Of a DNA stretch of 59,467 nt, positions 8,850 to 19,214 are shown piece after piece. The stretch covers positions 1-59,467 of the forward strand of contig OMYF01000008.1 of NCBI GenBank assembly GCA_900315205.1. The letters run 5' to 3'. How positions within the stretch are numbered: position 1 is the first letter of the stretch; each line of letters begins with the position of its first letter. Both the position numbers and the translations under genes were made by a program. This DNA is from an uncultured Acidaminococcus sp. Its GTDB lineage: Bacteria; Bacillota; Negativicutes; Acidaminococcales; Acidaminococcaceae. The notes under the pieces were generated by a model that ran no database searches, was not told the origin of the DNA, and was given only the letters and a program-made list of their open reading frames with translations.

Positions 8850-10559
8850 TCACGCTTCCGGCGTTTCTGTATTTCCGCTTCCGGCCGCAGATGCCTGGCG
8901 TTTTTTCGTCTTCGCTGCACTCTTCACAGCGGCCTTGGCTGTTGCCGCTGTTTTCCTGCGGGATGCCGTCTTGCGTGCCGTGCGTGTCGACGTTTTCTTT
9001 GCCGCAGCCGGTTTTCCGGCAGCCGCTTTTTTTGCCGCGGCGGCAGGGGCAGCCTTTTTTTCTGCCGGTTCAGCCGGAGCTGCGGCTTTGGCTGCTTTGC
9101 CGTCATCCGTCTGCTCTGCTCCGGCCGGGGCCAGGAGTTTTGCATAGAGTTCCTTGTACAGGCCGGCCGATTTATTCCAGCTGTTGTCGCTTGTCATCGT
9201 ATTCCGGAGGAGATTCTCCCAGATTTTTTCTTCTTCATAATAGCCCAGGCCACGTTTTGCCGTAAAGAGCAGCTCATGGGCATTGAAATTGGCAAAAGTA
9301 AGGCCATTGCCCTTTCCGGTGAATTTATCATAATTCTGCACCGTATCTTTCAGGCCGCCGATTTCGCGGACCACGGGCACAGCGCCGTACTTCATGGCGA
9401 TCATCTGGCTCAGTCCGCAGGCTTCATAGCGCGACGGCATGAGGAACATATCGGCAGCCGCATAGACCTTGTGAGCCAGCTCCTCACTGAAACGGATATT
9501 GACCGAAACTTTGTCCGGATACCGGCTGTCAAGAGCCAGGAGCGCCTGTTCATACTTCTGGTCGCCCGTCCCGACGACGACGAACTGGATATCTTCCTGC
9601 ATCAGCTCATCCATGATGAACGTCACCAGATCGAGGCCCTTGGCTTCGACCAGCCGGGAAATCATGGCAAACATCGGCGTCCGCCGGTTCTGAGGCAGGC
9701 CCAGTTCTTTCTGCAGGGCTTCCTTGTTGAGCGGTTTCCGCAGCAGCACATTGGAGACATTGTACGGATACGGGATGTACGGATCCGTTTCCGGATTGTA
9801 GACATTTTCATCCATACCATTGACGATACCCGTCAGTTTGCCGGAACAGAGGCGGACAAAGCCGTCCAGTCCCTCGCCAAAATAGGGATACCGGATCTCA
9901 CCCGCATAGGTCGGGCTCACGGTCGTGATGTAGTCGGCGTAGTTCATGCCGGCCTTCAGGAAATTCACGCAGCCGCCGTTTTCGATACTGCCCTTGTCAA
10001 AGAGTTCACCCGACAGTCCCAGGACATCCTCCACGATCTCCCGTCCGAAAATCCCCTGATACTTCATGTTATGGATCGTAAAGACGCTCTTCATGCCAGC
10101 GTAGAACGGATCCTTCTGGTAAATTTCCTTCAGGTAAACCCCTGTAAGACCGGTGTGCCAGTCATTGCTGTGGATGATATCGGGCTTGAAATCGATATGG
10201 GGCAGCATGGCAAGGACGGCCTTGCTGAAATACGCGAACCGTTCAGCGTCGTCGTAGTAGCCGTAAAGGCCGGAGCGCTTGAAATAATATTCGTTATCGA
10301 TGAAATACACGGGCACACCGTCAAGGACGAGCTTTTCAACACCCAGGTACTGTTTCCGCCAGGCCAGATCCATTTTCCCCGTATAGACAGTTTCCATCCT
10401 GTCCTTGTACGATTCAGGAATCGCTTCATATTTGGGGATGACCAGAGCGGTCTCCACGCCCTGCCTGCGCAGCTGTGCCGGCAGGGCACCCATCACGTCA
10501 GCGAGCCCTCCCGTCTTGATGAAGGGCGCGGCTTCAGAAGCAGCAAACAACACTTTCAT
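8850..10559 (-). CDS. glgA: Glycogen synthase with a histone-H1-like C-terminal tail
   Basis: A 569-residue GT5 ADP-glucose glycogen synthase. The ADP-glucose binding loop is KTGGLADVMGALP at the N-terminus, and the C-terminal signature RYEACGLSQMIAMKYG is present. The catalytic core ends near residue 480, the usual length. Residues about 484-569 are an extra low-complexity tail made of Ala, Lys, Arg, Pro and Thr (for example KKAAAGKPAAAKKT), like histone H1 tails. The ATG at 10559 lies 11 bases after the glgB stop, with GTGAGG upstream. It elongates alpha-1,4 glucan using the product of glgC/glgD. The tail is discussed as a finding. Confidence 0.94.
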   Translation of the reverse strand: MKVLFAASEAAPFIKTGGLADVMGALPAQLRRQGVETALVIPKYEAIPESYKDRMETVYTGKMDLAWRKQYLGVEKLVLDGVPVYFIDNEYYFKRSGLYGYYDDAERFAYFSKAVLAMLPHIDFKPDIIHSNDWHTGLTGVYLKEIYQKDPFYAGMKSVFTIHNMKYQGIFGREIVEDVLGLSGELFDKGSIENGGCVNFLKAGMNYADYITTVSPTYAGEIRYPYFGEGLDGFVRLCSGKLTGIVNGMDENVYNPETDPYIPYPYNVSNVLLRKPLNKEALQKELGLPQNRRTPMFAMISRLVEAKGLDLVTFIMDELMQEDIQFVVVGTGDQKYEQALLALDSRYPDKVSVNIRFSEELAHKVYAAADMFLMPSRYEACGLSQMIAMKYGAVPVVREIGGLKDTVQNYDKFTGKGNGLTFANFNAHELLFTAKRGLGYYEEEKIWENLLRNTMTSDNSWNKSAGLYKELYAKLLAPAGAEQTDDGKAAKAAAPAEPAEKKAAPAAAAKKAAAGKPAAAKKTSTRTARKTASRRKTAATAKAAVKSAAKTKKRQASAAGSGNTETPEA

Positions 10560-10570
10560 GACACTCAACC

Positions 10571-12676
10571 TCACTTTCCTCCATCTTGTTGATCCGCCTT
10601 CAGAGCAGCTTTTGTTTCAGCCGCTCTTTTCTGTTTTGGGGCAGCCTTTTTCGGCGCTGCCTTTCTTCCTGTCCCGCTCCTGCGGGCAGCTGCCGCCTTC
10701 TGCCGGGAGGGAGCCGCCGGGACTTCCCCGGCTTTGCCGGCTCCGTCAGCTGTTCCGGCTCCTTTGTCCGGCTCTTCCTGTTTGAGATAGATCACGGCCA
10801 GCGGCGGCAGTGTGAGGACCAGGGACTGTTCCCGTCCGTGCATGGGCACGGGCTCACTCGCAATGAGGACTTTTCCGTCCTGCCGGGTACCCGAAGCGAC
10901 GCCGCTGCCGCCGAAGGCCTCGTCATCACTGTTCCAGACTTCCCTGTAGGTACCGGGCCTGTCGATGCCGATACGGTAGTTATAGCGCACTACCGGTGTG
11001 AAATTGCAGACCACGATGGTCCGTTCATCCGACTCCCGGGCATGGCGGATAAAAGCGATGACACTGTTTTCACAGTCATCACAGCTGATCCATTCAAAGC
11101 CCTTCCAGTCGTAATCGACCTGCCAGAATTCAGGATGATCCAGATAGTACTGGTTCAGCTGACGGACATACTGCTGCAGCTTTGCATGCATGGGATACTT
11201 GAGCAGGAGCCAGTCAAGCCCTGCATCATACTTCCATTCGATGAACTGTCCGAACTCGCCGCCCATGAAGAGCAGCTTCTTGCCCGGATGGCTCATCCAG
11301 TATCCGTAGAAAGCACGCAGGCCGGCAAATTTCTTCCAGTAGTCACCGGACATCTTGTCGAGCAGGGATTTCTTGCCATGCACCACTTCATCATGGGACA
11401 GCGGCAGGATAAAGTTCTCCGAAAATGCGTAATACAGGGAGAACGTGATGAGATCCTGACAGCCCTTCCGGTACACCGGATCGAGCGCCATATATTTGAG
11501 CATGTCGTTCATCCAGCCCATGTTCCACTTGTAGTTGAAACCCAGCCCGCCTTCATGGACGGGACGGGAGACCAGGGGCCAGGATGTCGATTCCTCGGCC
11601 ACCATCAGGGCCTGGGGGACCTCCGCAAAGACCGCCGTGTTGAGCTGCTGCAGGAAAGCCACCGCTTCCAGATTTTCATGCCCGCCGTTCCGGTTGGGCT
11701 GCCATTCCCCGTCTCTGCGGCCATAATCGAGGTAGAGCATATTGGCCACTGCATCGATGCGCAGGCCGTCCAGATGGAATTCCTTCAGCCAGAAGAGCGC
11801 ACTGGAAATGAGGAAGCTGCGGACCTCGGACCGGCCATAGTCGAAATTCATGGTATCCCAGTCCTTGTTCTCCGCCAGCATGGGATTGCCCGACTCGTAG
11901 AGGGGCTCACCGTCAAAATAGCGCAGGCCATGGGCATCCCGGCAGAAATGGCCCGGCACCCAGTCGAGAAGGACCCCGATGCCGTGCTGATGGCACTGGT
12001 CGATCAGGTACATCAGATCTTCCGGCGCACCGTACCGGCTCGTCGCGGCGAAATACCCCGTCGCCTGATAGCCCCAGGATCCGTCGTAGGGATATTCGCA
12101 CAGCGGCATGAATTCGACATGGGTATAATGCATTTCTTCCAGATACGGGATCAGTGCATCCGCCAGTTCCCGGTAGGTCAGGAAAGAACCATCCTCGTGC
12201 TGGCGCCAGGATCCGGCATGGACTTCATAGATATTCATCGGACCTGTATAGGAGCTTCCGGCAGCGCGTGCTTTCAGCCAGCGGGCGTCATGCCATCTGT
12301 AATTCAGGGACGCCACCACGGAAGCCGTATTGGGGCGGACCTCCGCCTGGAAGGCATAGGGGTCGGCCTTCAGGATCGTATCGCCCGCAGCGGTCCTGAT
12401 GGCATATTTATAGACGGCGCCTTCCCGGATCCCGGGAATGAATGTCTTCCATATGCCGTTTTCATCCGCCCGTTCCATCGGGTTCCGGCTGTCATCCCAG
12501 CCGTTGAAATCCCCCACGACACTGACAGCCTGGGCATGGGGAGCCCAGACAGCAAAACGCACGCAGGATTCTTTCCGCCGCACAGCCTTGTGGGCTCCGA
12601 AAAGACGATAGCTGTTATAATTTGTCCCATTATGGAACAGATACATGCTGTAGGCATCAATGGCATTCAGGTGCAT
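10571..12676 (-). CDS. glgB: 1,4-alpha-glucan branching enzyme with a basic C-terminal tail
   Basis: A 701-residue GH13 branching enzyme. An N-terminal carbohydrate-binding sandwich (WAPHAQAVSVVGDFNGWD) precedes the barrel. The nucleophile Asp sits in DGLRIDAVANMLY, the acid Glu in MVAEESTSWP, and the third Asp in LPLSHDEVVHG. The enzyme proper ends near residue 633. Residues 634-701 form a Lys/Ala/Pro tail (RKAAPKKAAPKQKR), of the same composition as the GlgA tail encoded next. GGGAGG lies just upstream of the ATG, 17 bases after glgP. It introduces alpha-1,6 branches into glycogen. Confidence 0.95.
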   Translation of the reverse strand: MHLNAIDAYSMYLFHNGTNYNSYRLFGAHKAVRRKESCVRFAVWAPHAQAVSVVGDFNGWDDSRNPMERADENGIWKTFIPGIREGAVYKYAIRTAAGDTILKADPYAFQAEVRPNTASVVASLNYRWHDARWLKARAAGSSYTGPMNIYEVHAGSWRQHEDGSFLTYRELADALIPYLEEMHYTHVEFMPLCEYPYDGSWGYQATGYFAATSRYGAPEDLMYLIDQCHQHGIGVLLDWVPGHFCRDAHGLRYFDGEPLYESGNPMLAENKDWDTMNFDYGRSEVRSFLISSALFWLKEFHLDGLRIDAVANMLYLDYGRRDGEWQPNRNGGHENLEAVAFLQQLNTAVFAEVPQALMVAEESTSWPLVSRPVHEGGLGFNYKWNMGWMNDMLKYMALDPVYRKGCQDLITFSLYYAFSENFILPLSHDEVVHGKKSLLDKMSGDYWKKFAGLRAFYGYWMSHPGKKLLFMGGEFGQFIEWKYDAGLDWLLLKYPMHAKLQQYVRQLNQYYLDHPEFWQVDYDWKGFEWISCDDCENSVIAFIRHARESDERTIVVCNFTPVVRYNYRIGIDRPGTYREVWNSDDEAFGGSGVASGTRQDGKVLIASEPVPMHGREQSLVLTLPPLAVIYLKQEEPDKGAGTADGAGKAGEVPAAPSRQKAAAARRSGTGRKAAPKKAAPKQKRAAETKAALKADQQDGGK

Positions 12677-12693
12677 GACAGTGTTCCTCCCCC

Positions 12694-15072
12694 TTATACA
12701 CTCACGGGTTTCAGATTCCAGATTTCCTTTGCATATTCAGATACCGTACGGTCACTGGAGAAATACCCGGACTGGGCGATATTGACGGTACTCGATCTCA
12801 GCCAGCCGATACGGTCTTCATAGCGGCGCAGGATCTCTTCATGGGCAGCGCAGTAAGATTTGAAATCCTTCAGTACGAAAAATTCATCGTTCCTGCCAAG
12901 CAGGGCTTCATAGAGCTGGGCATACATGGAAACTTCCTTGAAGACGTCCATGATCATCCGGATATCCGGATCCTTCCGGTACAGATCCCAGGAGGAATAG
13001 CCTCCCTCGCGGTAGTACTTCTCGACTTCCTCGGCGCGCAGGCCGAAGATCACACAGTTCTCGTCGCCCACACGGCGGTGGATCTCCACGTTGGCGCCGT
13101 CCATGGTTCCCAGGGTGATGGCCCCGTTCATCATGAACTTCATGTTGCCCGTACCGGAAGCTTCCTTGCTGGCCGTCGAAATCTGCTCGCTCACATCAGC
13201 CGCGGGGAACAGGCGCTGTCCCAGCGAAACATTATAGTTTTCCAGGAACAGGACCTTCAGTTTTTCCCGGACCTTCGGTTCTCTTTCGATCAGGCGTGCC
13301 ACCGTGTGGATCAGCCGGATCACGATCTTGGCTTCCCCGTAGGAGGCAGCCGCCTTCCCGCCGAAGATGAAGGTCTGCGGCAGTGTAATGAAATCCGGAT
13401 CCTCCAGCAGGTGCCGGTACAGATAGTAGACATGGAGGATATTGAGCAGCTGGCGCTTGTACATATGGAACCGCTTGATCTGGATATCGAATACGGACAG
13501 AGGATCCACCTTGATATCCTTCGTCCGGTAGAGCCACTCGGTCAGAGCATTCTTCCGGTCCTGTTTGACCAGGCCCAGTTTTTCCAGGAAAACCGGATCA
13601 TCCCGGAAATCCATCAGTTCTTCCAGCCGGGAAGGCTTCTGGATCCAGCCGGACCCGATGGTTTCCGTGATCAGGTTCGCCAGAGGCGGGTTCGATTCCA
13701 CGAGCCAGCGTCTGTGGGTAACGCCGTTTGTCTTGTTATTGAACCGTTCCGGATAGATTTCATAGAACTGTTTCAGCGTATTTTCCTTCAGGATCTTCGT
13801 ATGGAGCTGGGCCACACCGTTGACGCTGTGGCTGCCGATCACGGCCAGGTTCGCCATACGGACCTGCCCGCCCCACAGGATGGCTACGGACTGAGCCTTG
13901 TCTTCGCGTCCCGGGAAGCGCTTGCGGTACGCCTCCAGGAAACGCCGGTTCAGTTCATCGATGATCAGGTAGATCCGCGGCAAAAGCGGTTTGAACATGG
14001 TGATCGGCCACTGTTCCAGCGCCTCCGGCATGACCGTATGGTTCGTATAGGCCACGGAATTCTGAGTGATGCGCCAGGCATCCTCCCAGGAAAGGCCTTC
14101 CTCATCCATCAGGATCCGCATCAGTTCCGGGATCACCAGAGCCGGATGGGTATCGTTGATATGGAGAGCAATATATTTATCGAACTGGGCCGGATCGCCG
14201 TGATGGTCCTTGTAATGCCGCATGATGCTCTGCACGCCCGCGGAAACCAGGAAATATTCCTGCACCAGGCGGAGCCGGCGTCCTTCTGTCGTGGAGTCAT
14301 CCGGATACAGGAAGCGGGAAATCTGCTGGGTCAGGTCCTTGTAATGCAGGGCCCGCCGGTAATCTCCATAGCGCAGCTGGCTGTAGATCCCTTCCGTCGT
14401 ATACTCGGCCTTCCACAGCCGCAGGGTATTGACGGTCCGGTTATGGTACCCCGGCACGGGCACATCATACGGGACGGCCCGGACAGAATCGAATTTTTCA
14501 TAGATACATTCCAGGTTGCCCCGCCGGCCCGGACGCATGTAAGCATTGCCCCCGAACCGGACATAGACGGCCTTATCGGCACGTTTGGTCTCCCAGGGGA
14601 ACCCGTTGCGCAGCCAGGCATCCGGCAGTTCCACCTGCTGCCCGTCAATGATGCGCTGATCAAAAAGGCCGTACTGATAGCGGATGCTGCACCCGTGTCC
14701 CGGCAGCTGCAGGGCTGCCATAGAATCGATGAAGCAGGCGGCAAGACGGCCCAGGCCGCCATTGCCCAGGCCCGGATCCGTTTCCATGGGCATGATCTCA
14801 TCGAGGTCGAATCCCATGTCCTTCAGGGCGTTCCGGGCCAGTTTCTCCATCCCGCAGTTCAGAAGGTTGGCATCCAGGAGGCGCCCCAGCAGGAACTCGA
14901 TGCTGAAATAATAGACCTGCCGGACCTCTTCCGCCTCGTACTTGCGTTCCGTAGCCATCCAGTCGTCGAACATCAGATCCTTGACCATGTTGGCCAGGAC
15001 GAGATAGACTTCCCGGGTCTCCAGTTCCTTGGGTTCCTTGTCGAAAAGGATCTGGGCTTTATGGATGAACAA
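12694..15072 (-). CDS. glgP: Glycogen/maltodextrin phosphorylase
   Basis: A GT35 phosphorylase of about 792 residues, releasing glucose-1-phosphate from glycogen. The pyridoxal-phosphate signature EASGTGNMKFMMNG is intact, followed by TLGTMDGANVEI. The start is uncertain. TTG at 15072 is the only ordinary start codon in frame, but it has no good binding site, and homology-like sequence (KKWKSKKEFKTLF) continues upstream to an ATT at 15109-15111, behind AAAGAGG. No ATG or GTG occurs between that point and the upstream in-frame stop. It lies about 190 bases after glgD and 17 before glgB. Confidence 0.93.
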   Translation of the reverse strand: MFIHKAQILFDKEPKELETREVYLVLANMVKDLMFDDWMATERKYEAEEVRQVYYFSIEFLLGRLLDANLLNCGMEKLARNALKDMGFDLDEIMPMETDPGLGNGGLGRLAACFIDSMAALQLPGHGCSIRYQYGLFDQRIIDGQQVELPDAWLRNGFPWETKRADKAVYVRFGGNAYMRPGRRGNLECIYEKFDSVRAVPYDVPVPGYHNRTVNTLRLWKAEYTTEGIYSQLRYGDYRRALHYKDLTQQISRFLYPDDSTTEGRRLRLVQEYFLVSAGVQSIMRHYKDHHGDPAQFDKYIALHINDTHPALVIPELMRILMDEEGLSWEDAWRITQNSVAYTNHTVMPEALEQWPITMFKPLLPRIYLIIDELNRRFLEAYRKRFPGREDKAQSVAILWGGQVRMANLAVIGSHSVNGVAQLHTKILKENTLKQFYEIYPERFNNKTNGVTHRRWLVESNPPLANLITETIGSGWIQKPSRLEELMDFRDDPVFLEKLGLVKQDRKNALTEWLYRTKDIKVDPLSVFDIQIKRFHMYKRQLLNILHVYYLYRHLLEDPDFITLPQTFIFGGKAAASYGEAKIVIRLIHTVARLIEREPKVREKLKVLFLENYNVSLGQRLFPAADVSEQISTASKEASGTGNMKFMMNGAITLGTMDGANVEIHRRVGDENCVIFGLRAEEVEKYYREGGYSSWDLYRKDPDIRMIMDVFKEVSMYAQLYEALLGRNDEFFVLKDFKSYCAAHEEILRRYEDRIGWLRSSTVNIAQSGYFSSDRTVSEYAKEIWNLKPVSV

Positions 15073-15262
15073 TGTCTTGAATTCTTTCTTACTCTTCCAC
15101 TTTTTCGTAATGAACCTCTTTCCGTCCCTTTGCGGGACCTGTATTCAGGTCTGATCCGGAAACAGCCCCCTGCCGCTGCCGCGGCAGCTTCAGCAAAGCA
15201 GGCCGTCCGTCGAAAACAAGGGGTACGCAAGGAGGACTGCCCCCGGCAGCCCTCCCTCTGGT

Positions 15263-16375
15263 TTACACAACTTCGTACTTGACGATGCACAGCGGTGCAT
15301 CTTTGCTGCCTGTCAGACAGGCCTCAGGCTGGATCTCCTGGTTCTTGTCACAGACGACCCCGTCCACCCGTGCCTCCTCACCGATCACAGAGTTCTGCAT
15401 GATGATGGAGTTGCGGACGACGGCGTTCCTGCCCACCCGTACACGGCGGAACAGGATGGAGTTTTCCACCGTCCCTTCGATGATGCAGCCGTCACCGATC
15501 AGGGAATTCGTCACCCGGGCATCGGCTTTGTATTTTGCCGGTGCCTCATCCTTGACTTTCGTATAGATCTTGCGGTCCTGCCGGTAGAGAGCCTGCCACT
15601 TGGGCAGTTCCAGCATATCCATATTGGCCTTGTAATAGCTCTGCAGCGAATTGATCCTTCTGGCGTACCCTTTATATTCATAGGCGTAAATCCGCGGATG
15701 GCCCACATTGCGTGCCAGCACATCATTGAGGAATTGGTTCGGATCCTGTACAAAAGCGCGGCGCACCATGGCCACAAAGAGATTGCCGTCCATCAGGACA
15801 CTGTTCAGATAGAGCTTGTCGCCTTTTTTGGCTTCCTTCACTTTCGTCAGCTTCGTCACGTGGCCGCTGCTGTTGACATTCACCACATACCCCTCGCCGG
15901 CACTGTCCTCTTCCAGCGTCTTGTAGACCAGTGTCACGTCGGCATTGTGGCCGCGGTGATAATGGAGGACATCATTGTAATCGATATTGTGGACCACATC
16001 GCAGCTGGAGAGCAGCAGGTAATGATTGAGCTCCCGCTCTACAAAGCGGAGATTTTTATAATATGTGCGGATATCCCCTACCTGAGGATGGGTGATTTCG
16101 CCTTCCTCATCGATGGGCAGATAGAACAGGCCGTGCTGTTTCCTGGCCAGATTCCATTCCTTGCCGGAACGGACATGATCCAGGACGGACCGGCTGTGGA
16201 ACGGCAGCAGCAGTCCCACTGTATCCACACCGGCATTCACCATCGAGGACAGGGCAAAATCGATGAGCCGGAACTTCCCCGCAAAAGGTTCCGATGCCAT
16301 GGGACGGGTATGGGAGAGGCTTTCCATATAATTGGGCCCCTGCAGGTTGATCAGCCCGATGATTTTATTATCCAT
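15263..16375 (-). CDS. glgD: Glucose-1-phosphate adenylyltransferase, GlgD subunit
   Basis: A 370-residue partner of GlgC, as found paired in Firmicutes. The N-terminus [15 protein letters not shown] lacks the usual GGxGxR nucleotide loop of the catalytic subunit, as expected for the regulatory GlgD type. The C-terminal part is a left-handed beta-helix with hexapeptide repeats ([17 protein letters not shown]). Its ATG overlaps the end of glgC by eight bases (ATGGATAA), so the two are translationally coupled. The GlgCD complex makes ADP-glucose for GlgA. Confidence 0.93.
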   Translation of the reverse strand: MDNKIIGLINLQGPNYMESLSHTRPMASEPFAGKFRLIDFALSSMVNAGVDTVGLLLPFHSRSVLDHVRSGKEWNLARKQHGLFYLPIDEEGEITHPQVGDIRTYYKNLRFVERELNHYLLLSSCDVVHNIDYNDVLHYHRGHNADVTLVYKTLEEDSAGEGYVVNVNSSGHVTKLTKVKEAKKGDKLYLNSVLMDGNLFVAMVRRAFVQDPNQFLNDVLARNVGHPRIYAYEYKGYARRINSLQSYYKANMDMLELPKWQALYRQDRKIYTKVKDEAPAKYKADARVTNSLIGDGCIIEGTVENSILFRRVRVGRNAVVRNSIIMQNSVIGEEARVDGVVCDKNQEIQPEACLTGSKDAPLCIVKYEVV

Positions 16376-17582
16376 TGACGACCGCCCCCTTCTCTTTGAC
16401 AGCCTTGGCTCCTTTGAGCAGGGATTCCGGGCTGCTCTTGAAATCCGGTCCCGGAATGATGGCATCATTGCCATAGACCTTGATGGCACCGGCTTTGCCG
16501 TGGATCTCACAGCCCGGCTCCACGCGGCACCGTTCGCCCAGGATCGCATGGTCGACGACCGCGCCCTTCTTGACGACCGTACCCGGCATGAGGACGGAAT
16601 CTATGATCTCCGTCCCTTCCTCGATCGTCACGTTGTAGAACACGACGGAATGGTACACCTTGCCGAGGATGACCGAGCCTTCGCCTGCCAGGGAACTCAC
16701 CACCGAAGCCCTGGGGCCTACATAGTGGGGCGGCAGGGACTGGCTTCCCGAATAGATCCGCCACTTGGGGTCGTTCAGGCTGATGGGCGGATTGTCCGCC
16801 AGGAGGTCCATATTGGCCTGCCACAGGCTTTCAAAGGTCCCCACATCCTTCCAGTAGCCTTCGAAAGGATAGGCGTAGACCGGCACATCATCCTGCAGCA
16901 GGCGCGGGATGATATTCTTGCCGAAGTCATGATCCGAATCGGAACGGGCTGCATCTTCAAGCAGGTATTTCTTCAGCACATCCTTGTCGAAGATATAGAT
17001 GCCCATCGAAGCCAGTTCGCTCTTTGGATGGACCGGCTTTTCCTCGAATTCCCTGATGCGCATGCTCTCATCCGTATTCATGATGCCGAACCGGGATGCC
17101 TCTGCCAGAGGTACCCGCAGCGTGCTGACCGTCACTTTGGCCCGGTGCTTTTTGTGGAAAGCGAGCATGGTGCCGTAGTCCATGGTGTAAATATGGTCGC
17201 CCGACAGGATGAGCACGTACTTGGGGTCGATCATGTCAAGGAAATTCAGGTTCTGATAGATGGCATCCGCCGTACCCTGATACCAGTTGGACGAATCCTT
17301 GTCGTTCATGTAGGGCGGAAGCACGAATGTGCCGCCGTTGTCGCTGTCCAGGTCCCAACTGCTGCCATTGCCGATGTACCAATTCAGCTCCAGGGGCTGA
17401 TACTGCGTCAGGATGCCCACCGTATCGATCCCCGAATTCCGACAGTTGCTGAGCGTGAAGTCAATGATGCGGTATTTGGCTCCGAACAACACTGCCGGTT
17501 TCGCGACATTCTTTGTCAGCACGCCGAGACGGCTGCCCTTCCCTCCTGCCAGGATCATGGCAAGACACTCAATCTTTCTCAA
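16368..17582 (-). CDS. glgC: Glucose-1-phosphate adenylyltransferase, catalytic subunit
   Basis: A 404-residue ADP-glucose pyrophosphorylase, the committed step of glycogen synthesis. The nucleotide loop is [15 protein letters not shown], and [15 protein letters not shown] and [11 protein letters not shown] follow. It ends in a beta-helix domain. Translation starts at TTG 17582, eight bases after a perfect AGGAGG; the next ATG lies at residue 9, too far inside. It is the first gene of the glycogen operon. Confidence 0.94.
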   Translation of the reverse strand: MRKIECLAMILAGGKGSRLGVLTKNVAKPAVLFGAKYRIIDFTLSNCRNSGIDTVGILTQYQPLELNWYIGNGSSWDLDSDNGGTFVLPPYMNDKDSSNWYQGTADAIYQNLNFLDMIDPKYVLILSGDHIYTMDYGTMLAFHKKHRAKVTVSTLRVPLAEASRFGIMNTDESMRIREFEEKPVHPKSELASMGIYIFDKDVLKKYLLEDAARSDSDHDFGKNIIPRLLQDDVPVYAYPFEGYWKDVGTFESLWQANMDLLADNPPISLNDPKWRIYSGSQSLPPHYVGPRASVVSSLAGEGSVILGKVYHSVVFYNVTIEEGTEIIDSVLMPGTVVKKGAVVDHAILGERCRVEPGCEIHGKAGAIKVYGNDAIIPGPDFKSSPESLLKGAKAVKEKGAVVNG

Positions 17583-17995
17583 GAAAATCGCCTCCTGCTC
17601 TGTATCATGAAATCTATTCCATATGATGCGTCCATTCTGATGCTGCGACGCTCACAAAGATAACTGCTAAAGCTGTTTTTGCTGCAGGGTACCCGAACAA
17701 GGGCAGGAATCTCCCCGATTCGGCTCTTCTCATTTAAATAAATTCGTCACACTGCCGGATTTCCCTTCTCTCAGGGAATTGATCTGTTATGATATTTTAT
17801 CATATTTATCGTTCAATAGATAAAATAATTACAACATAGGCTAAAAGTAAAATAAAGATTATGGATTCTGTACTGTCAGTTGTGGGAATACCGCACAGAG
17901 GACGGCCGGAAACGCGCCCGGCCGGTCCGTACCGGCAAAAGACAGGGCCTGGACGCGCTGTCCCGCCGCCGGTCCGGCCTTTCCATCTGCTGCTG
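17583..17995 (-). promoter_or_regulatory. Leader and probable promoter of the glycogen operon
   Basis: This 413-base gene-free stretch separates glgC from the alcohol dehydrogenase gene. On the minus strand TTGAAC (17811-17816) and TATCAT (17789-17794) lie 16 bases apart. The second hexamer is part of a perfect dyad, ATGATA-TTT-TATCAT, at 17789-17803, a possible operator. This would give a leader of about 200 bases before the glgC TTG. I recognise no riboswitch in it. GC-rich hairpins near 17900-17935 may end the upstream gene but have no T-run. Confidence 0.4.
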
Positions 17996-19183
17996 TCAGC
18001 GTTCCGCGGCGGCCTTGTAGATCCGGTACATGTCCTCCTCCCGGAGCACCCTGGCAGAACCCAGACGGCCGTGCGCCGTATGGCTGCAGCGGCGGGCCAG
18101 GTCACGGAGCTGCTCCTCCGTCGGCCGGATCCCGAGTTCCCTGAAACTCAGCGGCATATCCATGGATCTGAAGAAAGCTTCCAGGGCCTCGATTCCCTTC
18201 AAAGCGACCGTTTCATCCGGGCCTTCAGCAGGTACATCCATCACGTGCGTGGCAAAACGGACAAAACGGGGCAGGCAGTCCCTGTACACATAGCGTGCCC
18301 AGCTCCCCCACAGTGCGGTCAGGCCCGCTCCGTGAGCGACATCGAACAGGCCGCTCACCTCATGTTCGAGACGGTGCGTCGCAAAATCCCGGTTGGTGTG
18401 TCCGCAGCCCGTCAGATCATTGTGGGACAGGCTGCCCGCCCACATGATTTCTGCCCTGGCATCATAATCCTCCGGATGGACCTTGAGGATCCGGCTTTCT
18501 TTGATGACCGTCCGCAGCAGCCCCTCAGCGATCGCGTCCGTCAGTTCCATCTGGCCGCCGTTCGTAAAATAGCGTTCCAGCGTGTGCATGATGATATCAC
18601 AGCACCCGCAGGCCGTCTGGAAAGGCGGGAGATGGAGCGTCAGTTCCGGGTCCATGACGGCAAAGGCAGGCCGCCCCAGATCATTGTTGTAGCTGCGTTT
18701 TTCCAGGGTCCGGTCATTGGTGATGACCGAAGAATCGCTCATCTCACTGCCGGTGGCAGCCAGCGTGAGGACGACGCCCACGGGCAGGCAGGCTGCCGCC
18801 TGGCGCTTGAAATCATAGAAATCCCAGACATCGCCCGGGTTGGCAAGGCCGTAGCCAATGGCCTTGGAGGCGTCGATGACACTGCCTCCGCCCACTGCCA
18901 GGATGAGTTCTGCGCCTTCTTCGCGGCCTTTTTCGATTCCCCTGTAGACAAAGGAAAGCCGCGGGTTCGGCGTTACCCCGCCCAGCTCTGTCCAGGCGAT
19001 CCCTGCAGCAGCAAGGGAAGCCCCGATTTTGGCAAGGAGCCCGCTCCTTTCGGCGCTGCCTCCCCCATAGACAAGCAGTACCTTATGCTTGCCGAGGCTG
19101 CGGATGAGTTCACCCGTCCGCTCTTCTGTCCCGTGCCCGAATACGACCCGGGTAGGTGCGTGGAATTCAAAATTTTCGACCAT
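17996..19183 (-). CDS. Iron-containing alcohol dehydrogenase (butanol dehydrogenase-like)
   Basis: A 395-residue group III alcohol dehydrogenase. The NAD(P) motif is LAVGGGSVIDASKAIGYG, and metal-ligand segments DIIMHTLERYF and FDVAHGAGLTALW are present. It should reduce aldehydes in the cytosol; the substrate is unknown. AAGGAGG six bases before the ATG at 19183 sets the start. It follows ugd by 31 bases on the same strand and is likely co-transcribed, although no pathway link between the two is evident. Confidence 0.9.
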   Translation of the reverse strand: MVENFEFHAPTRVVFGHGTEERTGELIRSLGKHKVLLVYGGGSAERSGLLAKIGASLAAAGIAWTELGGVTPNPRLSFVYRGIEKGREEGAELILAVGGGSVIDASKAIGYGLANPGDVWDFYDFKRQAAACLPVGVVLTLAATGSEMSDSSVITNDRTLEKRSYNNDLGRPAFAVMDPELTLHLPPFQTACGCCDIIMHTLERYFTNGGQMELTDAIAEGLLRTVIKESRILKVHPEDYDARAEIMWAGSLSHNDLTGCGHTNRDFATHRLEHEVSGLFDVAHGAGLTALWGSWARYVYRDCLPRFVRFATHVMDVPAEGPDETVALKGIEALEAFFRSMDMPLSFRELGIRPTEEQLRDLARRCSHTAHGRLGSARVLREEDMYRIYKAAAER

Positions 19184-19214
19184 GCTGTGCCTCCTTATCC
19201 CTGTTTCCCTGCGT

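Noticed and set aside
5606..10592. Long plus-strand open frames (634 and 623 codons) opposite the GH13/GH77 fusion and glgA
   Set aside because: Antisense shadows; composition is that of reversed codons and no family motif appears.
10586..12823. A 745-codon open frame on the plus strand opposite glgB
   Set aside because: Same cause: antisense shadow of a GC-rich gene with intact GH13 motifs on the other strand.
12841..15282. An 813-codon open frame on the plus strand opposite glgP
   Set aside because: The minus strand carries a complete, motif-perfect phosphorylase; the opposite frame is open only because of the GC-rich codon pattern, has no domain signatures and no ribosome site.
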